Shown piece after piece: positions 36,984 through 48,210 of a stretch of DNA of 64,000 bases. Position 1 is the stretch's first letter. Each line of letters opens with the position of its first letter. Both the position numbers and the translations under genes were made by a program. Under the pieces are notes generated by a model, which was given only the letters and a program-made list of their open reading frames with translations, searched no databases and was not told the origin of the DNA. Source of the stretch: Fennellomyces sp. T-0311. Its lineage: Eukaryota; Mucoromycota; Mucoromycetes; Mucorales; Lichtheimiaceae. The stretch spans positions 1 to 64,000 of the forward strand of contig JALLLT010000001.1 of assembly GCA_025266875.1 (NCBI GenBank), in the 5' to 3' direction.

Positions 36984-38188
36984 TTAATCACTCCATGCAA
37001 TTCGCTTCCTCTCTTCGGGCGTCTTGGGATGCGCAGGGTAAGCAGCACCAGGCTGGCTAGGTCTTGAGGATCCAGTATATGAAAATGACCATAAGGTAAT
37101 AGCCAGAGACATCAAAAGGCACAGCTATGAATTGGAACTTAGTTTTTTTTTTTGTTACCTAGCAATTTATTAGAGAATAGTTACCATGGTTTTCATAGAT
37201 ATCTGGTCAACGAATCCATTGGTCATATCTGCTAGGATCTCGGCAAACGCCCGTGTTCTGGTATCATGGTCAGCAAGACGCGCTATACTCAATACTTTTC
37301 GCTTACGTTGCAAGCCACATGGGACGATAGAGACATTTCTGCCATTGCCTGCACAGCTCATCCATTGCCGGCACTCTTGTTGAAGGATCGCATCGATTAT
37401 TGGCGTATTCCATCTGACAATTCAGAAACTCATCCAAACGATCTACGCACAGTTTAATATCTCCAACTCGCCGTAACCTTCATGATAAATTACCTGATTC
37501 GAATGTCTTCAGTTTCATATTGATATCCTCTCTCATTGCTAGCGCAAACTGGACGAAAAGATAGACAGCCATGACAAACCATGCAAAGGTGCATCCCACG
37601 CTTATTAAGCTACCAGGTACATTAATAAAAATACGAGATGAAAAAATGCAACGATTCGTACCCTTTTGCCATATGAGCAAAGTCTTCGCGAGGAGGGTCA
37701 TGCGGTGAAGGGTATATATGTAAATGCTGTGATGATGAAGATTGCTGTGGCTCTTTTGATATAACTGGCAAGTCGGGTGTTGTCGCGGGAGGAGTGTGTG
37801 GTGGCGAAGATAGGGAGTCGTCAGAGGGCTACGAATAGGTCAAAAACGAGTTGTATAAGGCACTGCAAAGACATACTGTGAATTCATCGGTCTGGATCTC
37901 GCGATGGATTAATTCCGGTTCCTTTACAGGTTGATCGTTGAGGTTAATTTCGCCAAGATGACTGGAAACTTCATCAAGTACTGGAGAATGCTCTGGTGGT
38001 TTGTGATCGTTCGGATCGGTCATGACTATATCTAAAACTTAATGTTTAAAAGCAAAGATCTATGAAGGTTACTGAATAGTTGATTTACCTGGATCCCTGT
38101 ATGGCACATTGAATATATTGTAGGAAAAAAAAGGCTGACGTTCGTACTCAAACTCCATGGGCCCTTCTGTCGATCGATTGAACGCCAT
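36984..38188 (-). CDS. Brr6/Brl1-type nuclear envelope protein
   Basis: Nuclear-envelope and ER membrane protein needed for nuclear pore assembly and membrane lipid balance in yeasts. Seven exons (38188-38089, 38031-37877, 37828-37662, 37609-37494, 37442-37307, 37257-37185, 37124-36984) encode 295 residues. A long, polar, Pro/Ser-rich N terminus is followed by a transmembrane helix (CTFAWFVMAVYLFVQFAL, about residues 145-163). The lumenal Brl1/Brr6 domain has four cysteines at 188, 197, 210 and 216 in the family pattern (C..Y..N.C....R.PAM...C..W..C). A segment FAEILADMTNGFVDQIS and a second helix (about 250-266) follow. The 51-nt intron before exon 5 is supported because it restores the family's spacing. 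The gene diverges from the DPP8/9-like gene with 400 bp between starts. Confidence 0.88.
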
Positions 38189-38588
38189 GGTGGGTAGGAG
38201 AGGTGCAGCTCAAGAGAAACCCGCGAATTAAATTTTTCGACTTATCCAGGGCAATATGCAACAGCAGCATGAACTGTCATGGGTGGCAACAAAGAAGGAA
38301 GGAATTGTCAAACTGCGAGCACCCACAGCCAACATCTGCTTAACGACCAAGGCATCCATATCCAATAAATAGCCACGGTCCAAGTGGCTACATAATATAT
38401 GACTCTTCGCAAGCGCAGCATGCGTTCTATTTACTTGAGTTGTCTGCAAACACAAACAGACATGCACACTATCAAACAAAGCGCATCAGTCATTTAATAA
38501 CGATAAACCACATGTCTCCGGGCTGCATAAAGCGACTTACAAGCTTGGCCATGATAGTGGCTATCAGTGGGAATTTAAAGTCCAGACG
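38189..38588. promoter_or_regulatory. Divergent promoter region, Brr6-like and DPP8/9-like genes
   Basis: About 400 bp separate the two start codons. Part of it (38439-38588) is an open frame continuous with the peptidase and may be coding. No clear TATA box was identified. Confidence 0.4.
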
Positions 38589-41500
38589 ATGGTGTGCGCA
38601 TTGGCGGTGGCACGAGAGCACAACAAGGCACGCTCTTTTCTTCTGCGTCTTCCCTTCTACATGTCCAAAGGTTACACTTGGGATCAGATTCGAAGCCAAG
38701 TGAGATCCTTTAGGGCGCGGACTCAAGCAGCCTTTCCCTTCCATGCCCTAACGACAATCAAGGACTTTTACTTTGATGCTGAGTTACGCAAGGTTTACTT
38801 TTTGTCCAATAACCAGAATGCCGACGGCAGCATCAGTCGCCATTTGACGCTGTACGAGGCCGAGTATGGTGATGGCCTTCCACTTGCTGCAACTAAACGT
38901 TACGGTAACAAGTCAAGGAATTGCCACCTATTATGCAAAGAAAGGAGAGATAAAGCTGATCTCAAACGTAGTGTCATCGCGCGAAGACCCATACTTGACG
39001 TGGCTGTCAAAGTTCCCAGTAGTTGAATGGTCACCAGTGTTTACTGAATATACCACATCTTCCACTTCGGATGACGATACCTTGTTCTCCTCGGAAGGGG
39101 AGAACTTACATCCGATCCAGGGGATTGCGCAATATCAAATGAAAGGCAATAAAGTCCTGTTCTCCTTCAACGGCGGCGTGTTTCTGGGCGACGTTGGACG
39201 CGTAAGTTGATGCGCAGTGAAGCATGGCTTGACGACTGACAGCGTGAAATAGATTTCTTCACTCATTCCATATTATGAACAAAGAAAGCAGCAAACACCG
39301 CATGATCCACCCGTGTTCATCCTGCAATCCGCTGGCCAGTCCGACTCACCTCCCTCTCCACACCTCATTGATCCGCCATCACCCAAGCAAACAGCCAACC
39401 GCCATCTCACTCGAAGCGATCCAAAGCTCGGTGGTTCCGACGATAACCTTATCGCGTTTATCCGCGATCGCGACATCTGGGTTGTGACACATGATGGTTA
39501 CGAGGTGCAGCTGACTGCCTGTTCGTTTCAGACAAAGGATCCAACATTGAGCTGTGGGACAGTGGAGTACGTGATGCAGGTAATTCGCTTGGAAAGAAAA
39601 GCTTAAGTCGTTTTCTAGCGTTAATAGTCAGTTGATGTAGGAAGAGTTCCAGCGGTACACCGGCTATTACTGGGGTCCATCTTTGCCAGATAGCCCTATT
39701 AACCGGATACTCTATCTCGAGACTTCCGAGGAGCAAGTCGAAATGGTGGTCATTACCAAACCAACGTCCGGATTGGCTTCTCAGAACGACCATCGTACCA
39801 CCAGCTCTCCGGTGCGATACCCACGCGCTGGCAGATCCAATGCAGTGAGCGACATACAAATTGTTGAATTTGATACAATCGTCCAAGGTCATCCTACATT
39901 AGTTGTTCGAAAACGGTTATGGGGAGGTTCAGTAAATGAGCGGTTTCCTTGGACAGAATACATTGTACGGTTTGGATGGCTTCCGGATGGACAAAGGTTT
40001 GTTTGAAAAAAAAATCGGAAAGAAAAAAAGGCGCTTCGCTAACAGCAATCCAGTGTATGGGTACAGGTTTTATCCAGAGATCAGAAGCGAATGGCCGTGC
40101 TTCGGATAAAATGCGATCAATTCGTATCGGAAGCGGAATATAGACAAGATCGTCGCCCCACTAGTTTTGAAATACTATGGGAAGAGAGCTCTGATAATTG
40201 GATCAACATATCGGACGCGTATTTCTTCTTGAACAGCTCCAAAACAGACTGTACAGAATTCATATGGAGTTCCGAAATGTCTGGCTTCCGACATTTATAT
40301 TTCGTTCGTAAACAGGGATCAGATTCCACAGTAGTACAGCTTACCAAAGGTGATTGGGTCGTCACCGATCATGCAATCGATGTGGATGAGCGCAGGCAGC
40401 TTGTTTACTTTAAAGCCAAGAAGGATACGCCGGTTGAGACTCACTTTTATGTGACATCCTATCGCCAACCTACCGATAATCCGAATCCAATTGTGCGACT
40501 GACTCAGCTGGGTTTTAGTCACGTTGTTACCATGGATACCGCGGTAGATGCGTTTGTCGACTGTTTTACCAACTTGCACCATACGCCATGCATTGCCATA
40601 CGGCGGCTAGAGTATCATGAAGGGGCGGATTATGCGTTGCCGACTGTATCTGAAAGCCAGGTGTCATTGTTAATACCTATTCCGACGTGTACCAATGACC
40701 CCGAGCCTTGCAACGACGGTCCAGCAAGCTATGAGGAGGTCAGGAGGATGTCACAGCCACAGATAGTCTATGTAGCGCCTACATTACCAGCAAAGGCATC
40801 AGATAACCACTCGATGCAATATTCCAGCAGTAATGGAATAGAGTACTTGAGTGCAATGAAATCCACTGCTGTTGAATCGTTTGATCCAGAAACACAAAGC
40901 GTTCCTGCCGGTGAAATATTCAATTTCTCCACTGATGATGGTAAGGAATTCAACTTTGCATTATCATTATATACTAAAGATGGTGTGACAAAACAGGCGC
41001 TCGTCTTTACGGGTATTTGTACAAACCTCGATTCTATCAACCTGGAATAAGTTATCCGACGATCCTGTATATATACGGAGGGCCCAAGACACAGATGGTG
41101 ACGAACGACTTTCGGCTTCCGCGCCTCCAACGTTACCTTATGTCGGCTTTTTTTGGGTTTGCAGTTGTTGTGATTGATGGGCGGGGATCAAGTGATCGTG
41201 GCATTCAATTCGAATCACATCTCAAACGTCGGCTCGGCTCCGTAGAGATTGATGACCAAATTGCGGGGTTGCAGCACGTATGCAATGCCAGAATTGGGGC
41301 AGAGCCAACATTAGATGGAAGATTGGTCAGCGTAGTCGACTTGAACCGGGTTTCCATCAATGGCTGGTCTTATGGTGGCTACTTGAGTCTTATGGGTCTC
41401 GCTCAACGCCCTGATATTTTCAAGATTGCTATTGCTGGTGCGCCTGTGACTCAATGGGAATTATACGATTCGGCGTATACAGAGCGATACATGGGTATCC

Positions 41501-41830
41501 CTGCCGACAATCCAGCAGGTTATCAATCAGGCAGCGTAGTAAACTGGGCAGATCGATTTCCGGATAGGTAAAAGGAGAAGAGGGCGAAAGGGGACACGAG
41601 TGTTTTAACAAGAAATGTATATTAGTGAGCATCGTCTATTGATAGCGCACGGATTGATCGATGAGAATGTACATTTCACAAACACGGAACATTTGGTGTC
41701 AAAGTTGGTCAAGCACAACAAACCGCATTATCTGCAAGTGTATCCCACGGAAAAGCACGGTCTTCGCCATGCCAGCGTAAACGAACATTTTGAGACATTA
41801 ATGTTTTTCTGGTTAATCAATTATCTTTAA
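38589..41830 (+). CDS. DPP8/9-type dipeptidyl peptidase (prolyl oligopeptidase family S9B)
   Basis: Serine peptidase that removes N-terminal X-Pro dipeptides; animal DPP8 and DPP9 are cytosolic. Seven exons (38589-38868, 38918-39201, 39253-39579, 39641-39996, 40054-40940, 40997-41567, 41626-41830) give 969 residues. The beta-propeller part includes EEFQRYTGYYWGP and SGFRHLYFVRK; the hydrolase part starts at RLYGYLYKP and YIYGGP. The catalytic triad is Ser836 in GWSYGGY, Asp914 in GLIDENVHF and His946 in EKHGL. Sequence order matches DPP8/9 better than DPP4: there is no signal anchor at the assumed start. The start is uncertain. The frame is open back to 38439, so a further 5' exon may exist. 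An insert of about 60 polar residues precedes the hydrolase domain. The 49-nt intron after exon 1 fits family continuity. Confidence 0.92.
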
Positions 41831-42013
41831 CGTCACCACAACCATTTGTAAATTATTATGATCATTACACCATACACACACCACCATCTCATATATAACG
41901 TTTCTGTTTCCGGTTCTCTCACATTTACTTTATATTTCTTTCGCTTACGCACTATGTAATTAATTTCTCGTTTATGAATATTTTTTTTGCAATGGAATAC
42001 AGTTAGAAACCGT

Positions 42014-42268
42014 TTATACTTTGTTTCCAACACATCGTTCTCGAAGTAACTTGTTGCTATTCCTGTTATATGCATCTTGTCTACAGCTTGTCATATTTTC
42101 GCATGCATGAGTCTCGGGTAACCGATGACGGACACAGTATTTGGATTGGCAGTATCGACAATCGCCAACGATCTTGACCACCTTGTCAGTGCAATCTTGA
42201 AAGGCACATCTGGAGCGTCGAGGTTTCTGAGGTGAGGAAACGGTGGGCTTGTCACCATCCATCGGCAT
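42014..42268 (-). CDS. Small AN1-type zinc-finger protein
   Basis: A single-exon, 84-residue protein. After a basic Pro/Ser N terminus, one AN1 finger fills the rest: CAFQDCTDK, then CRYCQSKYC, then HRLPETHAC, giving the Cys/His spacing of AN1 domains that bind two zinc ions. Fungal relatives (Cuz1/Tmc1 group and other ZFAND proteins) link proteasome or Cdc48 function with stress. This one carries a single AN1 and nothing else. The start is the first ATG; an upstream AT-rich region separates it from the divergent gene at 42705. The C-terminal tail is basic. Confidence 0.9.
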   Translation of the reverse strand: MPMDGDKPTVSSPQKPRRSRCAFQDCTDKVVKIVGDCRYCQSKYCVRHRLPETHACENMTSCRQDAYNRNSNKLLRERCVGNKV

Positions 42269-42704
42269 GATAGGAAATTTATTTTAGAGCGATCTTCATT
42301 TTACATCTGCGATATATATATACAGTTTTCACTGATCAGCAAGGAAACTTAGAATACAAATCCAATTCGCGCCACAGGTTTTTTTTGTAAAGTGTTTAGC
42401 GCAGCGAGAGAGGCCCCAGTCGGCGACTTTTTTTTTTTAAAAAAAAGTTTGTGGCGTCTGTGTTCCAAACAAATAAGCTTTTTTTACTTATGGTGTGTAT
42501 TGCAATCCAAGATGAAACATGGTGCACGGCTTTGACCAAGTGATTCGCTTAATATGATCCCATCATCACAACAAGGCAACGCATACAAAGCGGCGTAGGA
42601 TATTTCCCCTTTGTGCCCCAACTGCATAAGGAGGCTTTTTGGGGTATTTAAACAGGTGGGTTTCCTGTTCAGTAAAATGCGGCAACTTTTTTTTTTTGCT
42701 TCTC
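42269..42704. promoter_or_regulatory. Divergent intergenic region
   Basis: These 436 bp between divergent starts contain paired homopolymer runs (T-run then A-run near 42430-42448). A TATATATA stretch at about 42312-42320 is suitable for the AN1 gene. No gene was seen. Confidence 0.4.
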
Positions 42705-43389
42705 ATGTCGGACGCGGGAATCGGACGTTGGCTTCGTACTAAAAAAGCAAACCGGCGAACGCCAAGCAAATTACCACCAGATGCACTTGTCGAAGGTAGA
42801 TGTTATCTTTTGCAAGTATCGTCCGGTGCACATATATCTCGCTTTGAAGGTAATCTTTTTTTTTAATACGACAATCCTACTTTTTACTATTTTGAGACTA
42901 ATTTTCTTTTTTTAATGCATTAGGCGTGGATGAAGATCTTTACACGTTTTCTATTTTACGCAAGTATTTTCATGTTTCTACTTACAGCTCTATTGATTTT
43001 CTTAACACTTATTGTTTAGGTTACCAAGATGATGGATCACTGCGATGGCTTGACGCGAGGTACGCAAGCGCTGCTGTGCCCCAAATGGGAGAAGACTGTA
43101 AACTAATGCATCCGCGAACAGATACTTAGTCGGAGACTTTCTTGCTTTCCCTGCGTTTGACGAGACCTACAACCCGTTAGTGGACTTCTGGTATGCACTG
43201 GGCGCCAGTGTTGGACAGTATCTACCTATCCAGTGGTTCGTCATGTTTGAAGAAGCTAGCCGAAAGGAGCGCGAAGGTGGCGTCGATGGCGACGAAGACC
43301 CACATATACCGGAGCAACCATGCAAGGAGAGACCGGATGCTGCTCACATCTTATTCAGCGACAAGAGAGCTCGACGAGCAATCCATTAA
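42705..43389 (+). CDS. Unrecognised family, tandem paralogue 1
   Basis: Four exons (42705-42849, 42924-42959, 43020-43059, 43122-43389) encode 162 residues. I do not recognise the family. It has a basic N terminus (RWLRTKKANRR), then LPPDALVEGRCYLLQVSSGAHI, a short FSILR segment, and a conserved core of the form GDF-x-A-x-x-AFDE-x-YNP-x-x-x-FWY-x-LG followed by PIQWFVMFEEASRKE. The C-terminal tail is polar. The second intron needs a GC-AG donor (C|GCAAGT at 42960): GT donors nearby break the frame. The gene 124 bp downstream is a paralogue with the same four exons and phases, exons 1 and 2 being identical in length (145 and 36 nt). Nothing indicates a signal peptide or membrane helix. Confidence 0.75.
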
Positions 43390-43512
43390 AAAACATGATG
43401 AGAACCAGTTTTAATTATGAGTTGTAGAAGCAGAATTATGTATATCCGTTATATATTTCTTATTACCTTATGTTCGCCCTTTTCTTCTTTTTGTTACTTT
43501 TTGAAAAAATAA

Positions 43513-44332
43513 ATGAGTTCCGGCTTCGGTCGATTGTTCCGCTCCAAACGATCAAGCAGGAGGTTACCGGATGAATTACCACCTAATGCGCTCGAACCCG
43601 GCAGGAGTTACCTCCTCAAAGTATCGTCTGCTAGAGCGCATATTTGTATTTTCCAAGGTAACGTTCTCTGGTATGTACATTACACAGATTTTCTCCTAAC
43701 ATGGGCATACGTTACGCATGGACCAGGCGTTGAAGACGGGTTATTCAGATTTTCGGTTTTACGCAAGTTGATTTTCGATAATGCAGGAAGCATATTTGCT
43801 AAACTGATAACAATGTTTAGGACACGACGAAGGCACAAACATACTCCGATGGCCGGAGGCACGGTTAGTTTACTATTTATAAGATCAACAGTACATATTT
43901 TTATAACTTTGTTTCTCATGCAGCTACTTGGGTGGTGATTTCCACGCTTATGCTGCCTTTGATGAGCATTATAACCCCCATGCCGAATTTTGGTATGAGC
44001 TCGGCACAAATGATTACCAGCCAATAGAGTGGTTCATCATGTTTGATGAAGCCTATCGAAAGGAGTGTGAAGCTGTAGCGAGACAGGAACCACCACCGCA
44101 GCAAGAACATTCGATCCAGCTACCGTACTTGACCCGCAACAACGAAACACCACAGTCCATCAAGGAAGAAAATAATGCGCAGTTGTTTCTGGATTTATTC
44201 AACAGAGAAGAACGTCATTCTCGGGAATCATTACATCAGCAACCACCACAGCGTCACTCTCGATCGCGCAAGCCATCCATCCGTCAATTTCTTATGAGAA
44301 GAGTGGCTCCTACTCCACCACCTCACGAATAA
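43513..44332 (+). CDS. Unrecognised family, tandem paralogue 2
   Basis: Four exons (43513-43657, 43727-43762, 43821-43863, 43924-44332) encode 210 residues. The same architecture as the preceding gene is visible: a basic start (RLFRSKRSSRR), LPPNALEPGRSYLLKVSSARAHI, FSVLR, then GGDFHAYAAFDEHYNP, EFWYELG and PIEWFIMFDEAYRKE. The C-terminal tail is longer, Gln/Pro/Arg-rich and probably disordered. The second intron again has a GC donor (C|GCAAGT at 43763). Duplication in tandem is clear from shared intron positions and protein likeness. Function is unknown. The stop codon overlaps the stop of the opposite-strand gene by 10 bp. Confidence 0.78.
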
Positions 44333-45044
44333 AAAAATGATGATGCACCGACCAAATTGCGATATGTGGATTCGCGTGTCTTTTTCGCGTAATGCTCCTC
44401 CAATTTGTCTTGTTGTCTTCGAATCTCTTTAAGTTGTTCTTGTCGTTCTGCCTCTAGTTTAGCCATGAATTCGGCACGTTCAGCGGCAAAAGGTGGTGTT
44501 CGGCTCTCTTGCGCGTTTTTAACTTCTTGAAGAACAGTTTCTATGGCATTCATGTTTTCCTGCACTTCGTTTCCTAGTTCCATCTTTCTTAACGATATAT
44601 CCCATGATAATAACTCTTGTTGCTATTTACCTGCAGTAATCACGCCTTGTAAATCATCCTTTCGTGTTTCAGCTGTCTGAAGACTTCGACTGCAGGTGGA
44701 TAGTTGAACATAAGACGAAGCCAGTGTGTCCTTGTTGACGTGATCTGTTTCCTATGGCGACGACGATAAGGAAAAGCTGATACGTTTGTTGCATAATACG
44801 AAGCTTGCCTCGAATACTTTTACGAATTCGGCAAGATCTTGACGTAAATTGCGTTGGGCTGTTTTAAAGATGGCATTGTCCAACTGTGATAAATCTAAGG
44901 TCTCGTCAGTTTTGAATGCTAAAAAGGATCTATGCCGTTAACCTTCTGTAATCGGTTGAGAAGTGAAATGGGCCATGGCGGAGGTGGTTCCAGTGAACCC
45001 TTTTCGGGTACGCGCAGCTTGAAAAAAGTATTATGTTTGAACAT
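44323..45044 (-). CDS. Coiled-coil protein, possibly a small adaptor-complex subunit
   Basis: Four exons (45044-44943, 44883-44800, 44751-44644, 44583-44323) give 184 residues in one frame. After a Pro-rich N terminus (EPPPPWPISLL) nearly all of the rest is predicted helix and coiled coil, with the repeated charged pattern EFMAKLEAERQEQLKEIRRQQDK broken here for length: the run extends to HYAKKTRE. The size and ending faintly recall BLOC-1 subunits such as BLOC1S5, but I cannot confirm this. The exon 2 donor is ambiguous: GTATTA at 44799 or GC donor GCAAGC at 44808, both in phase. The exon 1 donor is the weak GTTAAC. The start at 45044 is the first ATG in frame. The gene converges with and overlaps paralogue 2 by 10 bp. 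Confidence 0.55.
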
Positions 45045-46856
45045 GAATTATCGGCACCGTGCGATGTCGCTGATAAATTGGGTTTATAACCGAGCATGGA
45101 GAAATATGATCCCGGTATAACCTTGGAGCTAGCAAATGCGCTGGTCCTGTGTTGCAACCTACCTTAGCGACTGCCTGGAATTATCAGGTCACATACTATG
45201 GTGAATCCATATTGTAAAAGATGCGTTTTATTTCACCCACACATTGAGTGCTTTCGTCAACTGATGCCATTAACTCACATTCCTCGATGCAAACCTATCC
45301 AACTATTGGTCGCATGTTTGGATAATCAGATTGTGAAAATTACTTTTACGGAGTCGTGCCAGTTAGTAGAGAGTATTCGCATGCCACCACAGTTCCAATA
45401 ATTGGAGATAGTTGTCACACTACCATTAAAAAGATTATCAAAGTGGGTCTTGCTGCGTTTGATGAGCTGATTCGTTAATGTGGAGTAAAAAGGGAAAATA
45501 CCCAGGCTTTTAGTACTGAGCGTTTTAACATTACATAACAATTCTTAGGAAAAACCGGACACTGACGGCACGACGAAAAATACGTTCTCATAAGCTACAA
45601 TCAGAGCATTCACGGAACAAAGACAGCGACGTGTACAGAATTTTGAGTATCTTTCAGCATGTGTAAGTATTAAATAACAAGTAGCAGATTTGAAGAGGAT
45701 TAGGACTGTCTATAGCATTACACAATTTCACTCTTGTTGGAAGCCTAAAGTTGAAGTATACAAAATCACAATGTACCATGGATCACTTTGCTATACCTCT
45801 TGTACTTCCTGTTCAGAAAAACAAACGCGATAATGAAAGAATAAGTAAGATATATGAGGAGGGTTGCGCGCATTGGCTTTTTTATGCTGGCTTTATAACT
45901 GAGAATGTCACGTAAGCCACCAAGAGCATAATAGTCATACTGTGTACAAACTCATCTTGGGTGTATCTTCTCAGGTCTACCCAAGAGGTATGATAGCATA
46001 ATTGACCTGTTTGTGATAACATTTTTGGATGGAGTGAGCTAGTACAACTTGTACAGTAATGAATGGAGCCGGGAAGATATCTGTGATTCCATCATGCTTA
46101 GGCAACAACCAACGGATATCCGGAAAAATGTTGCCATCTTATTAAACTAATTAAACTTAATTGTTCAAAGTGGATGTTGGTGACGGGCTAGGGAACCTAG
46201 TGGCATTTTCCACATTTTTGTGTTTGCTCTTATCCGGCAATCACTAACAACAGAATAACGGTCACTGAACATGCGTACATTCTCGCTTTCATCGACAGTA
46301 TCTTGGTCGCAAAACGACTTACAATGTTGATGATCTATTCCATAGCAAAGCACCTAACTGAAAGATTCAAGCAAACGCTCGACTTTCTTTTCGCATGGCG
46401 TATGAACAATGTAACAACTCTATATTTGGAATGCAAAGCTTCTGCCTTCTGATAAAGAGTTTATATATGTAGTGTAGAGCTGAGCCACAAAGATAAAGAG
46501 CATAATAATGACGAACAGACGCCTGAAGAATTCCTACAAGGCACGGTATTCGCAACTACAAGGAACCACATATAGTATAGTACACTTACTTCAAGCACCA
46601 GCCTTTCAATAGCTTTAAGCCCCCAAATAAAGTTTATTATATCTACTGTTCTTGCCTTTTCTCTAGTAGGGGTTTCCAGGCGTAGTATCTGCTCCCTTGT
46701 ATATATCTCAACATTGCACCGCAAAGAGGCGACGGTATCCCTAAAAGGGCAGGGTCTACCAAGTCTTTCACATACTTTGTTCTGAGTGTCATAATATTTA
46801 AGCCACGCTAGTTAAGATTGCATTTTTGAACGGTTGGAAACTTTTATTTTTGACAC
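45045..46856. other. 1.8 kb gene-poor stretch
   Basis: No gene could be assembled on either strand. Short frames lack splice chains and family likeness. The last 100 bp probably carry the Rmt2 promoter. The first part may carry the promoter of the coiled-coil gene. It may contain old transposon or pseudogene sequence too decayed to name. Confidence 0.45.
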
Positions 46857-48136
46857 ATGGAGGAAGAACGATCACCAAAAAGACAACGTTCCGAGGAGCC
46901 CATCGAGGAATCCATTGAGGAGGACAACAGTTATTCTGAAGAAGATCTCAAGAGAGGAAATGACTTTATTGAGGCGATTATTGCCGGCGATCTGGTAAAT
47001 GGATCTGTTTTCTTTTTTTTCTCCAACGATGTGTTAATCGCGTATATAATATATATGTAGGAAAAAGCCAAAGCACTTGAAAAGGAAGGAGCAGATATCT
47101 GTTTCAATGGCAACGAAAAAGGGCGAACACCGCTTCACTACGCGGCCGAACATGGTCACAAGGATGTTGTCAAGTGGTTGCTAAGCGAAAGTCATCCCTA
47201 CAATTTGCTCGACAAGGATCAAGTCACAGCCGGCGAACTCGCACTGAAGAACAAGCACAGCGATATCTATGAGATGCTGATTGAAGAAGGCACACGTGCT
47301 GAACTGTTGATTCGCGCGTTGAAGGCCAACTTTGGAGGAGGCGACGATGACGAGGACAAGTCAAATGTTCCTAATGAAGAGTACCTCAAGCAAAAGCTTC
47401 ACTACGATGACAATAAGTTGATGGACGAGAACAACGACGCGGTCATGATGGGATGGGAAGGACCTCTCATGGTTGAACACGCAAAGGTGATGTGTCCCCG
47501 AGAAGGCATGGATGTCCTGAATGTCGGATTTGGCCTTGGCTTGATCGACATGGAGCTGCAAAAGTACAAGCCTCGCAACCACTTTATCATCGAAGCTCAT
47601 CCTGATGTCTATGCGCACATGAAGGAGCAAGGATGGGACAAAAAACCTGGTGTCACTATTTTGTTTGGCCGATGGCAGGATATGGTACCAACACTGACAC
47701 AGGCATTCGATGGCATTTTTTTCGATACATATGGAGGTAATGTTCGCGTGAATTTAAAACATACCTAGCTTTATACTAAAACGCAAAATCCTGCAAGAAT
47801 TCTACGATGACCTGCGAGCATTCCATGACGCTGTGCCCAATATCTTGAACGAAGGCGGTATCTATACGTGGTTCAATGGTCTGGGAGCAACCAACCAGTT
47901 TTTCCATGACATCTACTGCCGTGTCAGCGAACTTGATCTCCACGACTTTGGCCTTAGCACAGAATATGTCGATATACCAATCGGGACAGCTGACGAAGAT
48001 GGTGTATGGGATGGTGTTCGTCAACGGTAGGTAGTGCAACTTAAAACTTAAACGATAAGCTGATCTCTCTCACGACGTGATTAGTTACTGGGTCCTCGAC
48101 ACATATAAACTTCCCATTTGCAAGTTCCTCGAATAA
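46857..48136 (+). CDS. rmt2: Arginine N-delta-methyltransferase Rmt2 with ankyrin repeats
   Basis: S-adenosylmethionine-dependent enzyme; yeast Rmt2 methylates the delta nitrogen of an arginine in ribosomal protein L12. Four exons (46857-46994, 47061-47736, 47798-48026, 48085-48136) encode 364 residues. An acidic N terminus precedes an ankyrin part ([21 protein letters not shown]). The methyltransferase domain begins with [19 protein letters not shown]. The SAM-binding loop [12 protein letters not shown] lies at about residues 197-208, and the family motifs [19 protein letters not shown] and FNGLGATN follow. The domain order and length match Rmt2 closely. The start is the only ATG ahead of the acidic N terminus. 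The gene converges on a ribosomal protein gene with 74 bp between stops. Confidence 0.95.
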
Positions 48137-48210
48137 ATAGACAACTTTGTACATAAAAAGATGCATTTGGGAGATAACCTGTTTTATTGTTTGAAAAAGA
48201 AACAAGGAAT

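Noticed and set aside
44919..44976. Start of the coiled-coil gene at 44976 with a 24-nt intron
   Set aside because: An intron that short is implausible. The start at 45044 with a 59-nt intron (44884-44942) and a CTGAC branch site fits better.
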